Below are positions 11,718-22,767 of a DNA stretch of 64,000 bases, in pieces; the stretch's first letter is position 1; the number at the start of each line of letters is the position of its first letter. The position numbers and the translations under genes were made by a program. The notes under the pieces are model-generated. The model was not told the origin of the DNA. It ran no database searches and saw nothing but the letters and a program-made list of their open reading frames with translations. Origin of the DNA: Acheta domesticus (taxonomy: Eukaryota > Arthropoda > Insecta > Orthoptera > Gryllidae); NCBI GenBank assembly GCA_031308135.1, contig JAHLJT010003656.1:49894421-49958420 (forward strand). The letters are read 5' to 3'.

Positions 11718-12279
11718 CACACCGAGAGAGATGGCTCAGTGCATCGACTGTCACTGCCTCTGACCGGGAGGCCCTAGGTTCGAGTGCCGAAGGGGGGCAG
11801 GATTTTCGACACTAGCTTAGATAGCTAGATCGAATTCACTCGCTGTCTGAAGGAGAATTTTAGCGGCCGGCTGATCTGATTGGTAGTTTTCCGAGGTTTC
11901 TACGATCAACACCAGGCGAATGCCGGAGCAGTACTCTAACGGGCCACAGACCACGCGCGATCGAAACGTCTTCATCCTTGTCCTATCCTCAGCCCTTACA
12001 CACCCACACTTGCACTAACATGCACTACACTACCACACATGCCGGGAGACCGGTCGGGAGCTTAGAGTTTGTAATGGCTAGGGCGGTGCCCCACTGGTGG
12101 TAGATAGCAGGTTTAGGGAAAATCCCGCTGGTCGACGTTAGGTCGGCGCCGGATCTCGCTGTGCAGCAGCAGCAGCGGAAGATCACCGTCACCTCTCAAG
12201 CAAAAACACACTACACTTACGGGATTAACGACCCTAGAAGTTGACGCGCCCGGAACTAACCATCAATCAAACAATCAAG
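11713..12279 (+). mobile_element. tRNA-derived SINE (family A), copy 1
   Basis: The head carries a box-A-like GATGGCTCAGTGC and, at tRNA-like spacing, a box-B-like AGGTTCGAGTGCC (family consensus GGTTTGAGTCCC). A ~450-bp tRNA-unrelated body follows, with landmarks ATTTTCGACACTAG, GTAGTTTTCCG, ACACATGCCGGGAGACCGG and ACTTACGGGA. It ends GTTGACGCGCCCGGA plus a short (AATC)n-like tail. Full length is ~555-565 bp, long for a SINE. It shows scattered substitutions relative to the copy at 60796. Confidence 0.85.
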
Positions 12280-12308
12280 GGCGCTCTGCTATTACACTAG
12301 AGCGATAA

Positions 12309-12399
12309 TGCCAGTCCAAATGGCTCGACGCCGTCGGCATTCTGGACAGCGCAACTCCCCATGTATCACACGAGGCGGGCCCGTGCCAGTCGCGGCCAA
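12309..12399 (+). repeat. short direct repeat, right copy flanking SINE A
   Basis: This is the partner of 11641-11717, with the shared words GACGCCGTCGGCATTCTG and CGGGCCCGTGCC. It continues without a break into the GC-rich island to its right, suggesting this is the original copy. Confidence 0.6.
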
Positions 12400-12720
12400 T
12401 GGGACTTTGTGCGCGGGCGTCATCAGACTAGGCCAGCCCTATTCTGTGCGTATAATGCGAAAATTTTCATTAAGCCTCTCGGAGCATTAATTTGCTCGGC
12501 GGGACCGGCAAGGGCCACCGCCGCCGCCGCCTTCTATTTGTCCGGAACGCGGCCTCGCGTGTAGACAAAGACGCTCTGAAAACGTGATTAATTGGAGACG
12601 CCTTATGGCTGTCAATGGCTGCAACCGTTCGTGCCATCCCGGCAGGTTGCCGTATGAAAGGGGATCGGAAGAGATGTAGTCGTGAGATCACCACTTCGGA
12701 GACGTCGGATATCTGGATTG
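12400..12720. other. GC-rich single-copy island with AT-rich core motif
   Basis: CpG-rich sequence surrounds CATTAAGCCTCTCGGAGC and ATTAATTTGCTCGG (about 12468-12500), which contain homeodomain-like TAAT cores. A CCGCCGCCGCCGCC run follows. No similarity to other window segments was noticed. This is the profile often shown by developmental cis-regulatory elements, but that is inference. Confidence 0.3.
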
Positions 12721-12921
12721 GGAATGGAAATTCTTTTGGTTGCTGTTATATCGTTTATTTTCTATAATTTCGTATTACGTATAATGTGTCTTAATATCGG
12801 TAAGTGGGAGTTTGAAGCGCATCATATTTGCGAGAATTTAACATGGAAGGAATTGATAATACAGAAAGATGAATTAATTATTCATTCCTCTGTTACTCTC
12901 CCACTCTCTTGGTCTATAAAC

Positions 12922-12924
<3 letters not shown>

Positions 12925-12966
<42 letters not shown>
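12925..12966. repeat. (AT)n microsatellite
   Basis: Uninterrupted AT dinucleotides, ~21 units. Confidence 0.95.
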
Positions 12967-12968
<2 letters not shown>

Positions 12969-14389
12969 TTCAAAACAATAAAAATTAATAAGATTTGATT
13001 CCAACAGTCCGGAACATGTCTTCACAGAATATGAAAACACAATTGAGGTTATGTTTGTAATTTAATGTGAAAATGAATCAACCAAGTATTGCACGAGTCA
13101 CTGATCACTGAATAAGAACCCACCAATAAACACCGTACATTATTTCTTTTAGAGAATCACTGATGTGCAACATATTGTATTAAACGTTCACTGATAACTT
13201 CGATGTTAATTTACACCGTTATACCCTCATTGTACCCTCAATTTTGCATTCTTTTATAATTTAAAATTTTTTTTCTCTCAGAATTCCCTGTTGTTTCTTA
13301 ATACATTTGAGGATTTGAGGATCTTAATTCTTTAAGGCTGAAATTGATGCGAAGAGCAATGAGTCTCAGACGTATTATATCTTCCGTGTTTAATTCCGTG
13401 TTTTTACCCACAGTTGATTTATTGATTCTGGTTGAAAGGGATTCTTGTTGAAAGTGAAAGGTTATTGCCGCCAATGTCAAAAAATTTAAAACCGTAATAT
13501 AAATTATAAAAATACCGTTGCAGGTGCTACAATCAAGCTGATTAAAACCAGCGCTTGCTATTCATGAGAAGTAAATGAAGTGGAATTTGACCAACTATTT
13601 ATAAAACCATTATATTTTAAATTCATTTTTTCGTGTCCTCACTTCATCACCCGTATTTGCTGGAGCATTTATAAGCCACAAGGTGAGCTTTGGCAACTCC
13701 TAAGAGTTTAGGTGCAGTGCGTGATGAAAACATTTCTGTTGGGTCAAAACTGTTGAGTTGTTATTATTTTTATAAATATCTTTATCATAAGATAACGTCA
13801 TAAGATGAAAATGATTTTTTCCAATATTAGATAAGACACCGGGAATTAAAAAGAGGGTAATATTTAAAATGGTCGTTCCAATTCTTCACTGAGAAAAATT
13901 ATTTGCTCTTAGCCCTTTCTGTACGCTGCATACTAGGTAGTCATTGATAAACGCCTCAAACAGGTATTCAGTTTGCCCATAGCAACAACATCGTTTATTT
14001 CACAATTCACTTTATTGGAAATGAGTTCTATCTAATACTTCTCTTTTTTTCATTCCAATTTTGTTGCGAGTTGTAAACACTTTACCTTAGCAATTTAGTG
14101 TCACCTTCATTTTGATCCACAGAACAGTTCCACGGTGTCGTTGTTGGTCAAAATAAAGGACATCTGACCAGGCGCTAGGAAGAATAAACGCTACAGATCC
14201 TGCAGAAGAGCTAAATAATCAATGATGAAAACCAACTCTAAACAAATCATTGTGAACGCTTGATAAATACGTCGATTACCTATTGACGATTTTCAGACAA
14301 TGGTGCTTTTCACATGAGTCTCATGCGTCATTTCAATTCCCAAACAAAGTAACCCTACTACCAAATCCAGCAACAAAAGCGATTTAAAA
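12967..14389. other. AT-rich stretch without recognised gene
   Basis: No coding, RNA or transposon feature was recognised. Open frames are short and unremarkable. Confidence 0.45.
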
Positions 14390-14780
14390 TCTGTTATGCA
14401 GCTGTCCAGAGATGAGGCCGCGGCGGCGGTCGCACAGTGCGCGCAGCGTCGTAATTGGTCGAAATGAAGGGCACTAGAGACAGCCGCTAGAAACGCGCGC
14501 AAAAAGCGACGACAAAAGAGTGAGCGCGCCGAGTGACGTATGCACCTTTCCGGCGCAGCGGCGGTTGCAGCGCTTTCAATTTAGAGAGCTGCTCTCTAAT
14601 TAAAATGGGGAAGTGGTGGGGAGCGGCCCACAGGGGTTGCGTCCCCGAGAGAGAGCAGACAGCACTCGGGTGAACGGACCTCTTGCGCCCATGGAGTAGC
14701 TAAAATGGCGGCGCTGCCTGTTGTACGCTTCCTCTTAATTTCTCTTTGTCTTCCGCAGTTGAACCCGTCTCTCTCTTGTT
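14390..14780. other. GC-rich single-copy island with a 19-bp palindrome
   Basis: A CpG-rich segment with several CGCGC words contains TTAGAGAGCTGCTCTCTAA at 14581-14599, a perfect inverted repeat around one base. TAATTAAAATGG follows at once. Near its right end a pyrimidine-rich run ends TCTTCCGCAG (about 14750-14758), which resembles a splice acceptor. No open coding exon follows that could be recognised. It is a candidate regulatory element or non-coding exon boundary. Confidence 0.35.
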
Positions 14781-15899
14781 CTTTTTTTTTTCGTTTTCTC
14801 TAGTTTTGTTGACGCTTACAGTCTCCGCCATTTTCTGGCGGATAGAATTAATTAATTCTGTAGAGAAACTGAACTGAATTTCTATAATACGAGCGTTATT
14901 TTAATTTTCCGCGAATGTGAATCAGTGAGTGGTCACGCACAGAAATGGCAAAAGCACATTTGTGAATATTTTATAAACAATTTCGTTGCCTCTTTTGATA
15001 CGATAACTAGAAAAGAAGCAAACAAAGCACGTATTCTCGAATCTTTTTTAGTTCTCGTGAAAGAGAATTCAAGAGCTCATGAAGGATGGAAATGTCCTTT
15101 TCTGTACGTCTGACTCAAACAGTGTTGAGATCAATAATAGTGCAAATGTTAACGAACAATAATTATTATCAAGCGGTTGCAGGAGTAGTCTAGAAAGTTC
15201 GTAACATGTTGTTTATATATCGTAAAACAGCTTTGGAATATTATTTCTTTTTATATTTTGTAGATCATTTATTTCCAACATATAATATATCAGTCCAGTC
15301 GGCAAATACTGAAAATAAGTGGAGGTAACCTGGAAAAAGTTCATAAAAACTTTTTCTTTGAATATGTTGTATGTACCCAAGCATTAGGTAATATTCCAAA
15401 TGTAGGACCTCCTAAATACTGTACTAACTGCAAAAGACCGAAAAACTAATATTTTTCTTTTTTCGTTTTTTTCTTTACACATCTTTAATCTTAAGTTCTG
15501 TAGAAAAATGACTCAATTCAGTTATAAAGAGGACAGCATTTACTTCAACTGTTGTATTTTTATGCAGTAACAAAAACAATAATTGCGATGTTGTGAGTCA
15601 AACCTGACGGGATGTGTACTCTACTAAAGTTTTAATGACATAAGTAGACGACCAACCAGGAAAAGAATATTCAATCCCAAGGTTTGTTCTGTAGGAGTGG
15701 AAAGGCTAAGCAGCCATTGCGGAGATACATATTGAACGTCCTTATTTAACTGTATAGTTGCGCCGTTGGTTGGACATGAAATTGTTCTCGTTCCCGTCTA
15801 CGACATTGCTCGTGGTGTAACCTAGCAGCAGATCGCTATCTTTACTGTAATAAAGTATAATTTAAAACGTTTCGGATCTTTAACAGAGGTACAAAATAG
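14781..15899. other. stretch without recognised feature
   Basis: AT-rich sequence with no recognisable repeat family, domain-bearing frame or RNA. A 62-codon frame at 14925-15113 has no identifiable similarity. Confidence 0.4.
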
Positions 15900-16139
15900 A
15901 ACTCGTAACAAATAGGACGACTACGGGGTTGTTGTGCCCCAGGGAGCGGCCTTTCGTGTGTCAGGCCGCTTTGGGCTCCGTCGGCGGGGCGGCTTCGGGC
16001 TCCCACTGCTTCTAATTACAGGTTGGCCAACCGGTAGTTCTTGTTTATGCGCATAATGCCGCCCTGTTTCGTGCGGAGCGCTCTCTTCGCCCTTGCCGCG
16101 GCGGTCGGGCGCGAGTTTGGGGCCGATGCAGACATACAC
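15900..16139. other. GC-rich island with two perfect palindromes
   Basis: The segment contains CTAATTACA, then the perfect palindrome GGTTGGCCAACC (16021-16032), then TATGCGCATA (16046-16055). CpG-rich sequence lies on both sides. It is cut at 16140 by the LINE insertion, whose target duplication preserves the junction. The motif density resembles a cis-regulatory element. Confidence 0.35.
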
Positions 16140-16150
16140 TTTTACGACTT

Positions 16151-16842
16151 TGATGAAAGATTTTTAAGGTGGATCCTAGGAATAGACTATTATACACCTG
16201 GTTACATGGTAAGATGGGAGACAAAGAGACAAAAAATGAGAATAGAGAGGGGCAAAGTGGCATGTAAGTTAGAGAAAAGGATTAGGGGAGGAAGGTTAAT
16301 GAATTATTAAAGCACGTTTGTTGGGAAATTTGATAAAACATGGATTCAAACTTTAATAAATGGTTTAAAATTATTCAGACGGATAATATTCCCATCCAAT
16401 TGAAAGATAAATGTAAGGAAAGCGATAGACGTAGGATGGCAAGATAGAGGTTAGGCAATGAAATGAGAGCGAGTAAATATTGGCAAAATAGTGAGGGGAA
16501 AATGTAGAATCTGTGAGATGGAAGAGAAAGATTGGGAGCATATTTTAGAGAGATGTATGATTTTTTAGGATGGAAGAATGTGGGCAAGTTGGAATATTCA
16601 GGATAAGGTGAGGTGGTTATTAGAAGACAAAAGTGAAAGGATCAACTTGTTTGATAAATACAGGAAAGGGCTTAGTATGCAAAGTATTATAATATTCTTA
16701 GTGTGTATTGTGTGAATTATGTATATGTAGATTGTTTGTTGTTGTGTGTGGTTGTATGTGCATTGTTGTTTTGTATATGTATGTGTATTGTTATTAAACT
16801 ATTATTTTTTATAATGTTGCAAAATAGAATTCATTCATTCAT
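16151..16842 (+). mobile_element. 5'-truncated LINE with 11-bp target site duplication
   Basis: The translation starts DERFLRWILGIDYYTPGYM and continues through RWETKRQKMRIERGKVACKL. After frameshifts it reads ARxRLGNEMRASKYW and a Cys-rich block, RICEMEEKDWEHILERC. These are landmarks of the C-terminal half of an arthropod LINE polyprotein; in hymenopteran elements the matching region reads TPGYxVREExKR...ARFRxGNExRxxxYW...CRMCxxxxETxxHxxxxC. The first Cys of the C-x2-C pair is lost. The copy ends in a short (ATTC)n tail. TTTTACGACTT at 16140-16150 is repeated at 16843-16853, a clean 11-bp duplication showing insertion by target-primed reverse transcription. It split a GC-rich island. Confidence 0.85.
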
Positions 16843-16920
16843 TTTTACGACTTGGCGAAATTCTGCTACCTCCAAGCTTTACTCGTGGGCGACGTTCCGA
16901 TTAACCTTTGGTGATTTTTG

Positions 16921-16923
16921 TAT

Positions 16924-16960
<37 letters not shown>
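16921..16960. repeat. (TG)n microsatellite
   Basis: About 15 uninterrupted TG units with a few TATG units at the 5' side. Confidence 0.95.
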
Positions 16961-16961
<1 letters not shown>

Positions 16962-18744
16962 TATCCAATATCTTTGTTCTTTGAAGGATGACGTTGTCGT
17001 AAGAAACACTTTATTTAGAGGGCACTGACTTATACATACATTCCTATCACTGAAATTATAAAATGATTGTACTATTTGATTGGTGTTGTATAAATGTATC
17101 TATTTTTTACTCATGTACCCCCGCAATTTTCACATAGCGTAGATAATATTCAATATTTTTTAATGCAGAAGTTATAATAAATTTTTGTAATTTTAAAGTC
17201 AGTACTATAGCTAAGTTAATTTTGACAACGGTAGGCATGTCGTAAATACATTAATGGTAATAAAATGTGAATATTTGGTAGTAACATTAATAACGTAATA
17301 GAAAATTAACTAAAGCTGTGCCATGCAAATTAGAAATAAATAATTATGTTGTACACTAAAATATTACCTACGTTTCTGGAGCGGTTTTGCGAAGTGGAGA
17401 AATAATTCAAAACAATTACGCATCAAGTAATTCAATTTCGTCCCAACTTTTAATTTAATAAATATTTTTACAATACAATGACTTGAGGAAACGAAATTCT
17501 TCGAAGTCTTATCGAACAATACATTTTAGTCGAGTCATCGATAAGATTTGATACATTTCTAGCGTACTCCCCCAAATGTGACATTTTCAAGAAGTACACT
17601 TACTTACAACACATTCCTTCAGTCCAAACAGTGTCTTGGTAAAAGGAGGAGTTCTTGGAGAGCCGAACGTGATGAAACGAATAATCACTGGTGAGATTAT
17701 GTTGCGCCAGCCGCCCCAAGAACTAATGTGAGTGACCAACTGATTTTCTTTTAGAAAATACATTGAGAGAAATTCAAGAGACTCACAAAAACTTTTTTGG
17801 GACTTGTTAGGGGCAGAGAGATTACTGCACACCCGATAGTGATTCCTCTTTAACGAAGCAACACAACAAGATTTGTTTGTTACGTAGAAAGGAAGAGTAT
17901 TTGTTTTCACTTACTACTATCGAAATAGTTTTTTCTTTATTTCTGTTTTATGTCTGTGTATTTTGCATCGTAGAGAAAGTAATGGTTAGACGCATTTTGT
18001 GCAGATCTGGATGTGTGTTGGAGGATTACAGGCTTATGTGATCGTATATACAACAAATGTAATCTGTAATATGTGCCATTTTTTGTTCTGAATTATATTT
18101 AGTATTACGAGATGGTACATGAGTTTTACCATTTTAGTTTGACCAAACATTGGTCCATAGTGCCCCCAAACACATGAAACTTACCTCTTGATGCTCACCT
18201 TCTCTGCTTAGTGTTTCATACGTTCCAATGGATAGAGAATGGTTCCGCTTCCACAGATAGAGAATGGTTTCAGTACCGATGACTGATGTTTTTCACCTTG
18301 CATACGCACATTTAATTTGAGACTGAATTAGACGCCATATTGTAAAAACCGGTTCCACAGTTGACTCGAGAGTGTTCGCTTCTAAAGTTGTCTCCAAAAT
18401 GACTCACTTCACTTCAAAAGTTGACTCGAAAAATGACTCACTTCACTTCTACTGTTCGTTCGGGAGTGCCAGGTTTTTGATTACCAATCAGAGATTCTAG
18501 AATTCTTCAGAGAACCACTCAATCTGACGTATCTAGCTACTGTGGTAAATCAGCATTCGACGCATTTCAATCCGTGTGTCCTCCAGGCCTCTGCAATTGC
18601 GATAATTCTTGCACTGAGCCATCTCAGCCTGTCAAATGCCGATGGAAGCGAACGACACGGTGGCATGGGAGGATACACCGGCAAAAGTGAAGGTGACAAA
18701 AGCAGACACAGTGTTGGCGTTGGCGTTAGAGGTATTGATGGTGT
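16961..18744. other. AT-rich stretch without supported gene
   Basis: A 107-codon minus-strand frame (17587-17910) has no recognisable domain. Short local duplications occur at 18228-18275 (TAGAGAATGGTT twice) and 18362-18455 (GTTGACTCGA, and AATGACTCACTTCACTTC twice). Nothing else was identified. Confidence 0.4.
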
Positions 18745-19165
18745 CGGTGTGGGTGGTGTGGGTGGTAGTGGTGGGTGGTTTTGGTGGGAGTGGGGGGTGT
18801 TGGTATTGTCGGGGATGTGGTTGGTGGGGCTGATGGTGGGGGTAATGTTGGTGGGGATGATGTTGGTGGGTGTGATGTTGGTGGGGGAGGTATTGGTGGG
18901 GGTGGTGCTGGTGGGGAAGGTGTTGGTGGGGGAGGTGTTGGTGGGGATGATGTTGGTTGGGGTGGTGCTGGTGGGGGAGGTGTTGGTGGGGGTAATGCTG
19001 GTGGGGGAGGTGTTGGTGAGGGTGGAGTTGGTGGGGAGGTGTGGGGGTAATGTTGGTGGGTGTGATGTTGGTGGGGGGTGTTGGTGGGGGTGATGCTGGT
19101 GGGGGAGGCGTTGGTGGGGGAGGTGTTGGTGGGGGAGGTGTTGGTGGGGCGGTTGTGGGGGGAGG
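18745..19165. repeat. 15-bp G/T minisatellite
   Basis: Tandem units are close to GGTGTTGGTGGGGGT, with variants having GATGTT, GGTGCT or a 3' A. The unit is 15 bp, so several frames stay open on both strands: Gly/Val-rich on the plus strand and His/Pro/Thr-rich on the minus strand. This explains apparent proteins of up to 356 residues. The plus strand carries repeated G-runs that could form quadruplexes. Irregular units near 18830-18880 and 19040-19060 break the register. Confidence 0.9.
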
Positions 19166-19751
19166 CTTGATGGAGGTAGAGGTGTCGGACATGGCTCTGA
19201 ATGGGGCCCAGGCCGCAGCATGGAAGATGGTGATGACGCCGCAAGAGCAAGTGAAGGCAGCAGCGGACACCCATGCGGCAGAGGGTGAAGGTGCCGAAGG
19301 CGACGGCCGCGTGGAGGGAGGCGGGGGCGGAGCGGGTGCTGGAGGACGGGGTTGACGGGGGGCGGCACTGCTTTGTCTCCGGCGCGGGCGCGGGCGCGGG
19401 CGCGGGTGGGGCGGCATCAGCGGAGTGCTTTCTGTTGTTCGTGTGCTTACGCCGCGCCCGCACTTCTGTTGCGTTCGCTTCGCGCCCCTCCCCCCCCCAC
19501 CCTCTTTCGGCGCCGCCGCCGCCACCGCATGTTCAGCGCTGACCGGACAACTGGCTGCTGCGTCGGCGTCGGCTCCTAGTGCAGCTCTCGTGCAGCGAGG
19601 GAAGGACGATTTCGGAGAAATGTATCGCGTGGAGGATGAGAATTCTCCGCGGAAAGCTCCGTACGAGATCAACTTTGGAGTTGTAATCGTTTCGTGTTTC
19701 ACTCGTTAGCTGAAACGACTATAGTGTTGCAAAGAAAGGATACACATATAC
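19166..19751. other. GC-rich segment with GCGGGC run
   Basis: CpG-dense sequence includes a (GCGGGC)n run at ~19383-19410 and CCGCCGCCGCC near 19515. Its many overlapping open frames follow from base composition. No domain was recognised. Confidence 0.4.
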
Positions 19752-19981
19752 TATACTTGGGTTTTTATTTCTTGGCGCTTGAGGGCCTGTTTTCACGATG
19801 GAATATCTCACGGCATTTCGCGTCTTTCTCGTGCTGCTAGATGTCGCATGATTGCGATCGTATCAAGCAATGCTGGCAGTTGTGCAACATCCAGCGGCAC
19901 GACCGGGAAAGGCGAAATGCCGGGAGATATTCTATCGTGAAGAAAGATCCTCACGCGCCAAGAAATAAAAACCCAAGTATA
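19752..19981. mobile_element. foldback MITE M1, copy 2 (most complete)
   Basis: Near-palindromic ~226-bp element. The left end TATACTTGGGTTTTTATTTC pairs with the right end GAAATAAAAACCCAAGTATA. Inner arms GGAATATCTCACGGCATTTCG and its complement near 19910-19935 extend the hairpin. The flanking TA dinucleotides fit a TA target duplication as used by Tc1/mariner-type transposases, but palindromic ends make the exact boundary ambiguous. There is no coding capacity. Related copies lie at 10700-11291 and 59006-59186. Confidence 0.85.
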
Positions 19982-19991
19982 GAGTACGTGT

Positions 19992-19994
<3 letters not shown>

Positions 19995-20058
<64 letters not shown>

Positions 20059-20082
20059 TTCTCTGTCTCTCTCGCTCTTTCT
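19995..20082. repeat. (CT)n microsatellite
   Basis: Uninterrupted CT from 19995 to ~20045, then CT with TTT and TGT interruptions. It begins 14 bp after the M1 end. Confidence 0.95.
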
Positions 20083-21539
20083 GTGTTTATAGGTAGATAA
20101 ATAAATAGATAGATAGAAAGGTAGATAGAAAGATACATAGATCGATACTGAATATAAATTCAGACTGCAAAATGTGATTTTTTTATCCAGATGAATAATA
20201 TCCAGTGTATTGGAATTACTGAACTTCTTTATTCAAGTGTTCTTCATGTTTTATATCCCCAGAAGCAACCGTATGCATATCTTAATCAATGTGATGGAAA
20301 AAATATAATATAGTCGGGAGAATGTTCATGGGATCAGGGTCATTTAGGATTTTTGACTATTCCGAATATAACACAACTTTGGATTCCAAGTTGTTGCGCA
20401 CAACTTTAGATCCCAAAACCAAGGTAATTGATGACGTTTATTTAGTAAAAAGAAGACTGTTAATGTAATGTAATTTATTAGTTGTTTTTTAAGATAAAGT
20501 TTTGAAATGTACATTATTTTTATGTATTGGTGCTTACACTAGTTATCTAAGTTTTTCTTATACAACTTCGAATTATTCTAGCTTTCATTAGAAAGTTTTA
20601 TTTAAAACAAATGCCTTTGCGAAAACTACTTTGTACTACGTAATAATTTTACCTGATTTTGCCAGTTACATAAACGGCATATTAATCTATTTGTAATTTT
20701 AGATACATTTCATACATCGTACCTCTTTGGCTCGCTTTAATACTCCTCGTCCTTTTGTTCCAATTTCCTTCCCCTGAGCCTTTCCCCGCCTCTGCAAGGG
20801 TGAAACGTCACTGCAGAGTGAACCACTGGGTGAGCTGCTTTGCTCAGTGTTCGCCAAAAGCCAGGTCTGCCAGGTCCGCCGTGACTAGCGGGTTGCGAGG
20901 CGAGCTTCTGTTACAAACGGGCTTTAAATTAAACTCCTCTCTAGGGGAGTCACTCACCAACATTTTCTCTGCAGTTGTTTCTTGTCTCTCCGAGCAGTTA
21001 CTGATAATACAGGCAGCTCTTTCTAGATGCTTATTTTGAAACTTGGAACGAATAAAAAAGGAAATAAATAATGGTCGTAAATGGCCATATATGTTTTTAA
21101 AGCGACCTAAAATAAATACATTTTGAAAAAAGGAGTGCTGAGCAGTATTTATGATGTGTGTGTATGTATGTAAGTGTGTATGTATGTCTTTACAATATAT
21201 GTAAAGAGAATATAAAAATATCCGGAATGCAGACGTGCTTAGCTGCTATGTGCCTGTGGTTAAGTCAGAGAGACAGCCAACGTAAAGCAAACGGTGGTTG
21301 GTTCACATCCAAGTTGACGGAGCATTATAGTAGCTCAGTTCAAAAGGTTTTGCTACTTCTTATAGAAAAACATTCTCATGTAACCAGCGCTTTGCGCTTT
21401 GGAGCGCTCTAGTAGTAAATATTTAGCAACAGAACAATTAGTTAGCACTAAATGTTGCAAAGACATGCTGCTAGAGGGCACTAACGGCTCCTGTGCGCGC
21501 ACGAATGTGACAACCATGAGCGAGCAAATTTAATTTGGC
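20083..21539. other. stretch without supported gene
   Basis: AT-rich except for 20755-20960. A weak tRNA-like pair of boxes (TGGTTAAGTCAGA and GGTTCACATCC, 21256-21310) might be an old SINE head, but no body or second copy was found. Confidence 0.35.
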
Positions 21540-22090
21540 GAGCAAATGCGCACACATTTAATTTAGACGTTAATGGATTAATCTCAAGCTCAATTCAAAG
21601 AGTCATTTCTCTGGGCAACAGTACGTGTGACGAAATGACACCTTTTAATAAAACCTATTGAGAAAGAGGTGGCGTGGGCAGGTGGTTTCCGATCCGCGAA
21701 GAAAATTAATATCGTGCGAGGAGAGCTTCATAAGGGCAGCCTTAGGGCAACGTGCAGGCGAAGAAGCCTTCACGGCCCTGGTGCAGACGAAGGGTCGGGG
21801 TGGGGGTGGGGGGCGAATACTAGTGACGTCAGCGGAGGCTTTCACGGCCGATTACAGTCTCCCATTAATTTAGTGACGCCGCTCGCGTGGGGAGACCATA
21901 ATTCAATCTTCGAAGGCGCTAACTACCTGTTTAAAGATAAAGACTGCCTGCGCCGCGCCCGCAAGGTCGATATCTCAGCAGGGAGGGGGAGCGGGATGTG
22001 TCTCGCGGAGCGAGGGGAAGAGCGACGCGCAGGTTGAAGAAAGAAGGAAGAAATTAAGAGGGTGCTGAATAGGGCGGACGGGTATCTCCC
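21540..22090. other. GC-rich single-copy island with TAAT-type sites
   Basis: Alternating CpG-rich and TAAT-containing sequence: TTAATGGATTAATC near 21570, AAATTAATATCG near 21704 and CATTAATTTAGTGACG near 21864, with GGCGCTAACTACCTG near 21915. It matches nothing else in the window, and its open frames have no recognisable domain. The pattern fits a conserved non-coding regulatory element. Confidence 0.3.
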
Positions 22091-22547
22091 TCACTCACTT
22101 ATAAATTTAATCTTGCATCGTTACCTATTCAAGAAGCGCGCGAAAGAACGAGTATTATTGCCTGAACCTTGTCATTTTAACGCACACACTGGCCTCTGAA
22201 GACTTTTATGACTCTACCCTATCCAATCGTTTGGTATTTTACCGGTATTTCTTAACGAATAGATGAATTTTTCACGGGGATAATCGTTATAAAATAATGG
22301 GAGAAGTAGCAGGCGCAATGAGAGGTCATCAAGTCTTCGACGTATCCCGACTTTTTCCCGGCGGTGATTGCCGAATATCGAAATCTTGCCGAAAGTCGCT
22401 CAGCAACACCTTCGACCTTTGGCCACTAAGGCCTATCAACTGCAACCTGGTTGCCTCTCTTCCTCTTTCCACGCCAATATTACTGATTGGATATTTTTGT
22501 AGCTTCACATTCGTGTCATCATGGCACCTGAGTTTATGCCTCTATAA
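22091..22547. other. stretch without recognised gene
   Basis: The only sizeable open frame (22297-22650) runs on into the neighbouring MITE and has no known domain. Confidence 0.35.
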
Positions 22548-22767
22548 CAGTGTTGTCAAGGTCGATGCCACGAGCGATAGTCCGTGGTACGACTGCCCCT
22601 CCACGCAGTTCATAACCCCGCCTCAAGAGACAACGCCATCACTATCGTAAAACGGCGGGATTACTAATAGTTTCCTCTCCCAACGCTAGTCGCGCAGAGA
22701 AGCTCGTGGCATTGCACGGTGCCACAAGGCGTGCCACTGAAACCAGTAGGAGACCTTGACACCACTG
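22548..22767. mobile_element. hAT-type MITE with perfect 8-bp target duplication
   Basis: The 220-bp element has terminal inverted repeats CAGTGTTGTCAAGGTC and, on the right, the complement of CAGTGGTGTCAAGGTC: 15 of 16 bases agree. CTCTATAA at 22540-22547 is repeated exactly at 22768-22775. An 8-bp duplication and a CAGNGNTGTCAA end are hallmarks of the hAT superfamily. Subterminal sequence is also partly inverted (CCACGAGC left, GCTCGTGG right). No transposase is encoded, so it needs a hAT transposase in trans. Confidence 0.92.

Noticed and set aside
17587..17910. 107-codon minus-strand frame
   Set aside because: No recognisable motif and no supporting signals.
18550..19702. Gly/Val-rich and His/Pro/Thr-rich frames up to 356 codons
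   Set aside because: By-products of a 15-bp minisatellite plus GC-rich flank; no independent evidence for coding.
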